Assembly (NCBI RefSeq): GCF_026410285.1
Contig: NZ_JAPMLP010000009.1
Coordinates: forward strand, 1-64,000
Source of the DNA: Sulfitobacter sp. F26169L
GTDB taxonomy: Bacteria; Pseudomonadota; Alphaproteobacteria; Rhodobacterales; Rhodobacteraceae
DNA: 64,000 bases
Reading direction: 5' to 3'
Shown: one piece after another, positions 55,607-62,972 of the stretch
Numbering within the stretch: the first letter of the stretch is position 1
Layout of the letters: each line of letters begins with the position of its first letter
Notes under the pieces: generated by a model
Database searches by the model: none
The model's input: the letters and a program-made list of their open reading frames with translations, nothing else
Told to the model about the DNA's origin: nothing
Program-made: the position numbers and the translations under genes

Positions 55607-56895
55607 TCATTACCGGAAGCCTTCTTATCGTCTGTTTGATGCTGCTGCTGGGTGTCAGCGTCTATGTCGCGTTCGGATCGGTGCTGATATTTATTGCGCT
55701 CGTGGGGGACCAATCTATTTCGGGCTATCTGCCCACCGGTGCCACGGGCATACGGTCGCTGGTTTTGCTGGCGATTCCGTTGTTTATGATTGCCGGTGGT
55801 ATTATGGAAAAAGGCCGGATCGCCGCACCGCTTGTGGCGCTGGCAGAGATGTTCATCGGCCACATCAAAGGCGGGTTAAGTGCGGCGGGCGTTCTGGCCT
55901 GTGGTATCTTCGGCTCCATCTCGGGCAGTGCAAATGCAACGCTGACCTGCATCGGCGGCATTATGATGCCGCATCTGAAAAGGGCGAACTATCCTGTCGG
56001 CCAATCGGCGGCGCTGATTGTGTCGGCCAGCCCGCTGGGCCTGCTGATTCCGCCCAGCTCCTCACACATTCTCTATGGCTGGGTTGCGCAGCAGCACGTT
56101 TTGAAATGCTTTTTGTCGACGGTTATTCCCGCGATCATCCTGATCACGCTGTTGATCATCACCAACCAGTTTATGCTGCGCAAACATGACAACATCAAAC
56201 TGTCAGAGCGGCCTTCACCTTTTTTGCCCGCGTTCGGGCGGCAGGGCCGTCTGGCCGGTCCGGCGCTGATGATGCCGATCATTATTCTGGGCGGTATCTA
56301 TGGCGGCATCATGACCCCGACCGAAGCCGCAGGCATTGCCGTTGTATATGCCATTCCGGTTGCGATCTATTTTTACAAAGGTCTGACGTGGAAAACACTG
56401 TCACAGACGATCTGCCAGTCGGGCATCACCATCGGTGTGGTCATGGCGATGATCTTTATGGTGCTGATCGTATCGGACAACCTGATTGCACAGGGCGCGC
56501 CAAAGCTGGCCAAGGATATGGTTTATTCCGTTTCGGACAACCCGATTGTGATCCTGCTGATGATCAACGTTGTGATGATCCTGATCGGCATGCTGATGGA
56601 TGATATTTCAGGGCTGCTGCTGGCAACGCCGATCCTGTTACCCATCGCGCAGAGCGTCGGTGTCGATCCGATCCACTTTGCTGCGATCATCGGTGTAAAT
56701 CTTGGCATGGCAAACATCACGCCGCCTACAGCGCCGTTACTGTATCTGGGCGCGCAGATTTGTGATGTGCCGGTGTCGCGCATGCTGTGGCCCACGCTGG
56801 TGTTTATTGTGTTTGCATGGCTGCCCACGCTGATGCTGACCACGTTTATACCGGAGCTGGCCCTGTTCTTGCCCGATCTGTTGCTCGGCAAATAA
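55603..56895 (+). CDS. TRAP transporter large permease DctM (third system)
   Basis: Membrane protein of 430 residues with about 12 helices. Signatures are LVLLAIPLFMIAGGIMEKGR, CGIFGSISGSANATLTCIGG, ASPLGLLIPPSSSHILYGW and GIMTPTEAAGIAVVYAIPVA. It overlaps dctQ (ATGA) and ends before a terminator at 56917. Confidence 0.95.
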   Translation: MIITGSLLIVCLMLLLGVSVYVAFGSVLIFIALVGDQSISGYLPTGATGIRSLVLLAIPLFMIAGGIMEKGRIAAPLVALAEMFIGHIKGGLSAAGVLACGIFGSISGSANATLTCIGGIMMPHLKRANYPVGQSAALIVSASPLGLLIPPSSSHILYGWVAQQHVLKCFLSTVIPAIILITLLIITNQFMLRKHDNIKLSERPSPFLPAFGRQGRLAGPALMMPIIILGGIYGGIMTPTEAAGIAVVYAIPVAIYFYKGLTWKTLSQTICQSGITIGVVMAMIFMVLIVSDNLIAQGAPKLAKDMVYSVSDNPIVILLMINVVMILIGMLMDDISGLLLATPILLPIAQSVGVDPIHFAAIIGVNLGMANITPPTAPLLYLGAQICDVPVSRMLWPTLVFIVFAWLPTLMLTTFIPELALFLPDLLLGK

Positions 56896-56916
56896 GCTGC
56901 CCACCAAAACGACGAA

Positions 56917-56943
56917 AGACGCCCGAAGCGGGGCGCCTTTTTT
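56917..56943 (+). terminator. Rho-independent terminator of the third TRAP operon
   Basis: AGACGCCCG-aag-CGGGGCGCCT stem with one mismatch and one bulge, followed by six T residues. It lies 22 bases after the dctM stop. Confidence 0.8.
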
Positions 56944-57016
56944 GATTCAATCAGGCAAATTTGATTGCCTGCGCGTAACCTGCTCGCTGCCATCCCTGAA
57001 CGGGGGGCGCATAGGG

Positions 57017-57112
57017 TTACGCGATGAAAGCCCAAGAGTGCAGAGCCAGAAACAGGCCTGTCGCCGAAACCAAGGTAGCGATTCCCAGAGCGTCTTTTAC
57101 AACTTTTGACAT
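57017..57112 (-). CDS. Candidate 31-residue membrane peptide
   Basis: A short frame reads MSKVVKDALGIATLVSATG and continues LFLALHSWAFIA before a TAA stop. It has a basic head and one hydrophobic segment long enough to span the membrane. AGGAT stands eight bases before the ATG, a good site. It is antisense to nothing and lies alone between two plus-strand operons. I do not recognise a family. The good start site and the composition suggest a real small protein. Confidence 0.5.
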   Translation of the reverse strand: MSKVVKDALGIATLVSATGLFLALHSWAFIA

Positions 57113-57408
57113 TGTGCTGATCCTCAATCCAAGCGTTGATGTTGTACCGAGGATATAGGCAAACAGATCACCCCTGACTACTGGCACCGTACGCATAGGT
57201 GGCTTGCGGTTTCTGCATGACGATGCGGTCTGGTCAGGGCGTCTGAACGGCTGTTTTTCTACCTGAAATTAGCGATGTCCACAACCGCCACAACCGGCTT
57301 TTCAAAATTCATTACCGCCGCTTGGACGGACAAAATGGTTTCATCTCCGCACAAGTTCAAGCATCCTTACATCTGCACGCGCAGGCACCCACGACAGGAG
57401 GAAAACAC

Positions 57409-58524
57409 ATGCTCGACGGGATACGCATTATCGAGATCGAAGGCCTTGGCCCTGCACCGTTTTCGGCGATGCATCTGGCCGATCTGGGCGCGGATATCAT
57501 TGTGGTTCACCGCAAGGGCGCAAACCCTGCACCGGGGATGCCTGAACGCCCGCTGATCGACCGTGGCAAACGCTCTATCGCGCTGGACCTCAAAGACCCC
57601 GACGATGTCGAGACGCTGAAAGCACTGGTGCAAACCGCTGACGGGTTGATTGAAGGGTTCCGCCCCGGTGTGATGGAGAAGCTGGGGCTGGGGCCGCAGG
57701 AATGCCATGCGATCAACCCCGCGCTTGTATTCGGACGTATGACAGGCTGGGGGCAGGACGGCCCGATGTCGCGGATGGCGGGGCATGATATGAATTATAT
57801 CGGCCTGTCGGGCGCGCTCTGGTATGCCTCGCTGCCCGATCAGCCCCCCGTGGCCCCGCCTACGCTGGTGGGGGATATCGGCGGCGGCGCGATGTATCTG
57901 ACCATCGGGATGCTGGCAGGTATTTTGAACGCGCGCGCAACCGGCAAGGGAACAGTTGTAGACGCCGCGATTGTTGACGGCTCGGCGCATATGATGAACC
58001 TGCTGATGACCCTGCGGCAGAGCGGTGCGAAAACATCGGACCGCGGAAAAAGCCTGCTGGATGGTCCCCACTGGAGCCGCACCTACGCCTGTGCCGATGG
58101 CGGGTTTATCAGCGTGCAGTGTCTGGAGCCGAAATTTTATGCCATCTTTCTGGAGCTTCTGGGCCTGTCGGATGATCCCGATTTTGCACGACAGTTCGAT
58201 GCATCGCTATTCGCGCAGGCTACGCAGCGCCTGATTGCATTGTTTGCCACTGCGCCGCGTGATCACTGGGCCGCGCTGTTTGATGGCACAGATGCCTGTG
58301 CCGCACCGGTGCTGAGCCCTGATGAAGCGGCACAACACGCACTGAGCAAACAGCGCGGCATCTGGGAGACCGGGGGTGATCTACAGGCCGCGCCTGCCCC
58401 CCGCTTTGACGGAAAAACTCCCGCTCTGCGCACACCGCCTACACGGGGCCAGCACAATGATGAAATCCGAGCAGAGCTGGAGCAGAGCAAACTTGCCCGC
58501 TACGCAGCCGAGGGCGGCTCGTGA
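57409..58524 (+). CDS. CaiB/BaiF family protein, alpha-methylacyl-CoA racemase-like
   Basis: Family III CoA-transferase fold protein of 371 residues. It opens LDGIRIIEIEGLGPAPFSAM, and GHDMNYIGLSGALW near residue 125 carries the His of alpha-methylacyl-CoA racemases; the catalytic Asp is in VGDIGGGAMYL. The racemase branch inverts the 2-methyl group of acyl-CoA esters. The start at 57409 has GGAGG upstream at ideal distance. It is transcribed alone and is closed by a very strong hairpin at 58551. It may serve a branched acyl-CoA route not fully encoded here. Confidence 0.88.
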   Translation: MLDGIRIIEIEGLGPAPFSAMHLADLGADIIVVHRKGANPAPGMPERPLIDRGKRSIALDLKDPDDVETLKALVQTADGLIEGFRPGVMEKLGLGPQECHAINPALVFGRMTGWGQDGPMSRMAGHDMNYIGLSGALWYASLPDQPPVAPPTLVGDIGGGAMYLTIGMLAGILNARATGKGTVVDAAIVDGSAHMMNLLMTLRQSGAKTSDRGKSLLDGPHWSRTYACADGGFISVQCLEPKFYAIFLELLGLSDDPDFARQFDASLFAQATQRLIALFATAPRDHWAALFDGTDACAAPVLSPDEAAQHALSKQRGIWETGGDLQAAPAPRFDGKTPALRTPPTRGQHNDEIRAELEQSKLARYAAEGGS

Positions 58525-58550
58525 ATCGCATCGCTTAATCGCCAATATAC

Positions 58551-58599
58551 TCAAGAAACCGGTCACGATAATTTCCTGTTATCGTGACCGGTTTCTTGA
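58551..58599. terminator. Perfect 21-bp hairpin after the racemase-like gene
   Basis: Positions 58551-58571 and 58579-58599 are exact reverse complements around a 7-base loop (TTTCCTG). The arms begin TCAAGAAACCGGTCACGATA. No T-run follows the stem, but its right arm is T-rich near the end. It is the longest perfect inverted repeat I saw in the window. Confidence 0.7.
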
Positions 58600-58619
58600 T
58601 CCGCCTGATATTTCAACGT

Positions 58620-58768
58620 GTAGCGATAATGGCCACCGTCAAACTCGTTCGCAGGCTCAAGACTCTCAGTGGTCTGACGCCCTGCGAATACCTCTGCAAG
58701 ATTTGGACTTCAGAGTCCGATCGGTTTATTTAAATCCGATCCACCAAATGCCGGGACTGAGCATCTAG
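58620..58768 (+). pseudogene. IS481-type transposase C-terminal remnant
   Basis: Frame pieces read TVKLVRRLKTLSGLTPCEYL and CKIWTSESDRF, then, after a frameshift, NPIHQMPGLSI and a stop. This matches the C-terminus of IS481-family transposases (PYEYICK...HQMPGLNT type). The rest of the gene is missing. Confidence 0.65.
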
Positions 58769-58785
58769 CGCCGCCCCTTGGTGGG

Positions 58786-59793
58786 TCAGTCTTCAATGCC
58801 CTTTACAATAATCTTCCCTAGATGTGCCTGATCAGCCTGATGGTCAAAGGCTTCGTTCAATTCCGCAAAGCTAAATTCACGATCGATAACCGGGCGCAGG
58901 TCATTAGCTTCTATAGCGCGGATCATGTCGAGCTGCATTGCATGGCTGCCCACACTAACGCCTGTCATGTGTAGGTTCTTTTGGAAGAACATCGCAGTTG
59001 GAACCTCGCCCTTGATTCCGGTTAGCACGCCAATCATCGTAATATGCCCGCCCAAGCGTGCGGCCTTGATCGATTCTTTGAGCGTTTCAGGACCACCTAC
59101 TTCCACTATCTGGTCGATCCCGCCGGTCAGATTGGCCGCTTCAGCACCCCACTTTGGAGTCGAACGGTAATTGATACAGATTTCAGCACCAAGGTCGCGC
59201 ATGGCTTCCAGTTTTTTGTCCGAGGACGAGGTGGCAACCACGCGTGCACCGGCTGCACGTGCGAATTGTAGCGCAAAAACGGAAACGCCGCCGGTGCCTT
59301 GCACCAATACCCAGTCGCCAGGCTTAACCTTACCTTCAACAACCACCGCGCGCCATGCAGTCAGCGCAGCACAGGGCAAAGTGGAGGCTTCAGCATGGCT
59401 CCAACCTTCGGGTTGTCGGGTTACACCTTTTTCTGGCAGGACGATATACTCTGCCGCAACCCCGTCTATGGTGTCTCCGGTAACGTTGCGCCGCTTGGCG
59501 ATGTTGATCGTGCCGTCGGCCCAATCGGGAAAGAAGGTGGATAATACGCGGTCGCCTTCGCGCCATTGGGTGACGCCTGCGCCAATAGCCAGCACCGTCC
59601 CCGCCCCATCAGACATGGGTACCCGCCCATCGGCAGTTGGAATATCGCCTCGGATCACCGCCATGTCATGGTAGTTCAATGACATCGCACCCAAATGAAC
59701 GAGGACTTCTCCCGGCCCCGGCGTTGGACGGTCCCGCTCAACGATCTTCAATCGAACATCGCTGCCTTCTGTTTGAACTATATAGGTTTTCAT
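58786..59793 (-). CDS. MDR family NAD(P)-dependent alcohol dehydrogenase / quinone oxidoreductase
   Basis: Medium-chain dehydrogenase/reductase of 335 residues. N-terminal GEVLVHLGAMSLNYHDMAVI and PMSDGAGTVLAIGAGVTQW belong to the catalytic domain; the nucleotide site is WVLVQGTGGVSVFALQFARA. The four structural zinc cysteines of classical alcohol dehydrogenases are absent, as in zinc-independent members. The start at 59793 has GAGGGA upstream. It is a single gene between two insertion-element scars, so it may have arrived with them. Substrate unknown. Confidence 0.88.
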   Translation of the reverse strand: MKTYIVQTEGSDVRLKIVERDRPTPGPGEVLVHLGAMSLNYHDMAVIRGDIPTADGRVPMSDGAGTVLAIGAGVTQWREGDRVLSTFFPDWADGTINIAKRRNVTGDTIDGVAAEYIVLPEKGVTRQPEGWSHAEASTLPCAALTAWRAVVVEGKVKPGDWVLVQGTGGVSVFALQFARAAGARVVATSSSDKKLEAMRDLGAEICINYRSTPKWGAEAANLTGGIDQIVEVGGPETLKESIKAARLGGHITMIGVLTGIKGEVPTAMFFQKNLHMTGVSVGSHAMQLDMIRAIEANDLRPVIDREFSFAELNEAFDHQADQAHLGKIIVKGIED

Positions 59794-59839
59794 CTTTCCC
59801 TCACTACTTTTTGCACGCATGTCGAGCTCAGATCCAAAC

Positions 59840-60217
59840 TAAGTTCCCATTCCAAAAGAATTTTTGACTGCCACATTGCTTTAGTTCGCGTGAATAGCCC
59901 CAAGTTTTCTGGACACCTATCAGCTTCAGTTTCTGCTGCTGTTCGAAGTCGATCGGTGACAGCATTCCGTCCTTAACATGTTTGCAATGTCGGTTGTAGA
60001 GACAACCCGACGTAGTCGAACACGTCCTAACGGGCTTGGGCGCGGATTTATACTTTTTGCGTCGGGTGCGTTCGTGTTTGAGCAGGTTGAAGAAGCTTTC
60101 CACCAGTGAATCATCCCATCAGTTACCGCGACGGCTCATACTTTGTGTGATATTGTGCTGTTCGAGAAAATCCCGCTACTCGTCGCTGGTGAATTGTGAG
60201 CCTTGGTCCGCTGCCCG
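59840..60217 (-). pseudogene. IS3-family transposase (OrfB) remnant
   Basis: The 3' part of an IS3-type transposase in broken frames: QGSQFTSDE-stop-RDFLEQHN, ITQSMSRRGN, then ESFFNLLKHERTRRKKYKSA and GMLSPIDFEQQQKLKLIGVQ. Internal stops and at least two frameshifts separate the parts, and the N-terminal half is gone. Confidence 0.8.
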
Positions 60218-60446
60218 AAAGCGAAATGCACCTGAATGCAGGAATTGCAGCACAGATCAGGATATGTGCGGCCTTGCATGGACCAACCAACAATGCGCAG
60301 GAAAAACGGAACGATGAACAAGATCGTTATCCCGCCTCCCGACAATGCTGTCCTGAGCGCAAATGCGGGGCATGATCCGACGGTTCGTGATCTCCATATT
60401 ACCGGGATAAGCGCTCACGGTCGAATGGGAAGTATTCCAGACCGGT

Positions 60447-60691
60447 AAGGCGGACATTCCTGATGATAAGGTACTGGTGCCAGTGTTGTGGATGCCACAA
60501 CCAACTTTGGCGAACACTCACGCTTGGTGGTGCAGCGTAATCAGCGTCTTGTTTACATCGCCGGCGGTGATCGTGTGATTGGCGGATCGGACTGCGGCTT
60601 TGGTACGAATGTTGGTTTCGTCGCGGTTGATCTGCAAACCGCCTATGCGAAACTTGAGGCGATGCCAGAAGGGGCAAAGCTGATCTCGTAA
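60447..60691 (+). pseudogene. Methionine synthase II (MetE-like) C-terminal remnant
   Basis: Two frames hold pieces of one protein: KADIPDDKVLVPV, then in the next frame VVDATTNFGEHSRL, VYIAGGDRVIGGSDCGFGTN and YAKLEAMPEGAKLIS before a stop. The GSDCGFGT motif, with its zinc-ligand Cys, and the order match the C-terminus of cobalamin-independent methionine synthase-like proteins. The upstream domain is missing and a frameshift lies near 60482. Confidence 0.65.
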
Positions 60692-60835
60692 TCCCGCTTG
60701 TCCTGATCGCCGGTATGATAGGTGATGCGCCCTTTTCGTTCCGTAAATCGACCATATGTCGCCGTGCTATCAGGTTCTTCTGGCCCCGATACCCAAGCGT
60801 GACACAATCAGCGCGCGGGCCGCTGAAATACAGTC

Positions 60836-61449
60836 ATGGGCACCACAACACCTTGCGCTGGCATGGCTGAGAATGCCCGGCATCGTCGCGATGAAAATTT
60901 TGCAGCAGGCCCAGAAAGGCTATACCGGCTGGCCCTTCCGGATACCAGCCCTCGTGCCGAAACTGATGAGATACAGGCGCGCCACATGCAGTATTACCGC
61001 AATTTGGCTGATGCTCCTCAGCCGTCGGTTGCGGTAGTAGAGAAAGTTGATGTTCCGCATTACATCAGTGCCTACTGGGGCGAAATCAACACAACAGTTC
61101 AAATAGGTTTCGACATAACTGGATCGTTGACAAACGGCGTCATGCACGACCTTGACGATTTGCGTGAGGGTTTTCTTGTCGTGGCAGGATCGATCGGGCC
61201 AAGTCACGGGTTTGTTCACGTTCGCAAACTGGACACAACGGTCGAAATATTTGGCATGTGCGTAGGTAGTGACCATATGATCCACGCCGACTGCGGCGCC
61301 GCATTGTTTATCCGGCTGGATGTCATTGATGCTTTGGAGGTACTATCCTACCACTGCAAGAAACAGATAAACCGGTTTTGGAAACCGCACGCGAAGATAA
61401 TTTTACTTTTGGAAAAGTGTGGGGAGCGTTTGAAAAATCAAGAGCTTGA
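60836..61449 (+). pseudogene. RraA-like / HMG-aldolase family gene, frameshifted
   Basis: The middle part is well kept: DAPQPSVAVVEKVDVPHYIS, AYWGEINTTVQIGFDITGSL, REGFLVVAGSIGPSHGFVHV and HADCGAALFIRLDVIDALEV match RraA-like and 4-hydroxy-4-methyl-2-oxoglutarate aldolase-type proteins, which cleave or decarboxylate oxo-acids with a metal. Near 61345 the frame breaks: the family-like tail LPLQETDKPVLETAREDNFT, FGKVWGAFEKSRA continues in another frame to a stop at 61449, while the original frame runs on to 61501. The N-terminal part is also poor. It is a recent pseudogene or contains a sequence error. Confidence 0.65.
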
Positions 61450-61501
61450 AGGTAACAGCGTATCCGATACGCAAAGGCCTGCGAACAAACGGGTTCGATG
61501 A

Positions 61502-61876
61502 ACTTAATTTTGCATATACTACAGCCGTGATATTCGAAGCTGATTGAGATAGCATTTTAATACCGAAGTAAGCATCCGAATGAACCGCACCAGCCATAGT
61601 TGGGAGGTGGAATGCGAGCCCGCCCCCGAATTCATCAACACCAAAGCAACTGTCTCCTGTCGTCAGCGACTAGGCGCGCATCCGCGCGCCTGCCACTTGT
61701 TTAGCATATCCACGATCTTCAATAGTATACTGCGCGTCACAAAGGCCCGATTTAACGGGTTTTACCCGAACCGTTGCTGATCTTTGCGTTAGAAACAAAA
61801 CGGACCTTTTCTGTCTGCCCCAACGAACGGTCGCCGGACGGCACCCTGCGTTACGGTTATTCTAAATCAAAAAAAT
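61502..61876. other. Intergenic region with GC hairpin
   Basis: About 375 bases without a supported gene. AGGCGCGC-ATCC-GCGCGCCT at 61672-61691 is a perfect 8-bp stem; no T-run follows. It lies downstream of the globin gene stop at 61877 and could end that transcript. Confidence 0.45.
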
Positions 61877-62632
61877 TCACATCATCAGCACTTTGCGAAC
61901 CAGCGCATTTTTGTCTCTATATTTGGATGTATCGACGCCACGGTCGGTCAGACCTTCTCGCAGTTCAACTTCGCTCAAAGCCTGAATGGCCTCTTCGGTC
62001 ATCTTCAGAAAGTTGATCTTCTTTTTGAACGCCGGATTGGTCTCTCCGAAAAAGTTGCAGTCACCGAACGAAAATTCTTCCGCATACTTCGTCATGAAAT
62101 GGGACAGGAACGTATTGATACTTCTGCGTACCCTTGGATCATGTGGCAATAGGTCTTCAGACGCGTCAAGTGTTTCGAGCATCAGCTGCGACCACCGCTT
62201 GGCCCCCTTGTCATTCATCAATTGCATGGCGTTGTGTGTATGGTGAAAGCTCAGTCTGAATTCCCCACCGTGATAGTATGGCCCGCCGCCCATCACATCA
62301 ATCCACATAGATGCTTGGGTATTGATGTGATGGCCCAAATCGCCAACGCGCTCGAAAACCGACGTGAACCATGCTTCATCCGCAAAAACCCGTTCATAGA
62401 ATCTCTGAACGATGCCAACGATCGGATCCTGACCAAGAACCGAATAAAGCTGCCAGAACTGGATAGGCTTCGTTTGATCGCTCGGTGCGGTAAGTGACAC
62501 AATTTCAGGCATGCGGTGTGCATCGACCGGCAGCAACTTTTTCTCGCTGGCAGCAGTAATATAGTTCAACTGGATTTTTTCCGACATATAGCCATGGAAC
62601 GTTGGATACTTCGGGAGATCGATTTTCGTCAT
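61877..62632 (-). CDS. Truncated-hemoglobin-like protein with a SAP-like C-terminal segment
   Basis: Protein of 251 residues. After a 50-residue leader, residues about 65-170 look like a truncated hemoglobin: VGIVQRFYERVFADEAWFTS, HINTQASMWIDVMGGGPYYH and LSFHHTHNAMQL, where a His of the last segment is the likely proximal heme ligand. Such proteins bind O2 or NO. The last 35 residues (IQALSEVELREGLTDRGVDT, SKYRDKNALVRKVL) have the L-x3-L-x6-RG pattern of SAP/HeH helices that bind nucleic acid. The start at 62632 has GGGAGAAA upstream. It is alone; function not known. Confidence 0.72.
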   Translation of the reverse strand: MTKIDLPKYPTFHGYMSEKIQLNYITAASEKKLLPVDAHRMPEIVSLTAPSDQTKPIQFWQLYSVLGQDPIVGIVQRFYERVFADEAWFTSVFERVGDLGHHINTQASMWIDVMGGGPYYHGGEFRLSFHHTHNAMQLMNDKGAKRWSQLMLETLDASEDLLPHDPRVRRSINTFLSHFMTKYAEEFSFGDCNFFGETNPAFKKKINFLKMTEEAIQALSEVELREGLTDRGVDTSKYRDKNALVRKVLMM

Positions 62633-62972
62633 GGATTTCTCCCTTTCGAACAAATTTCATTGGTGTTTGATTAATTTGCATCTTGGCGAGCTCTCGACGC
62701 AGAAGTGGGACTTAAGTGTTGAGCTTTGCGTTTTCAATGGACACTAAAACTGCATCTCTCTGTACGATCTACGCCGCACCCATGAGGTCGCTCGCGAAAG
62801 CACTTCAACAAGTTCGAGTGTTGTCGGAGCGGGCAAAGGAACAAATAGAACCAATGCCCGCTGCCAACATCAACGCGAAGAACATGATGAATGGTTGACG
62901 ATATGAAAGGCTCTCGAATTATGTATGAAATCGGCCCTTTTCGGACGGGTCACAACGAACTTCATCTTTGGA
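62633..62972. other. Intergenic region, no supported gene
   Basis: About 340 bases upstream of the globin gene and downstream of the aldehyde dehydrogenase. Short frames on both strands (for example 62716-62898 plus) resemble no family. It must carry the globin promoter. Confidence 0.4.

Noticed and set aside
62716-62898. Small frame, with a hydrophobic reading on the other strand
   Set aside because: The minus-strand reading (MFFALMLAAGIGS) briefly resembles a transporter helix, but it stops after 26 codons and nothing adjacent continues it.
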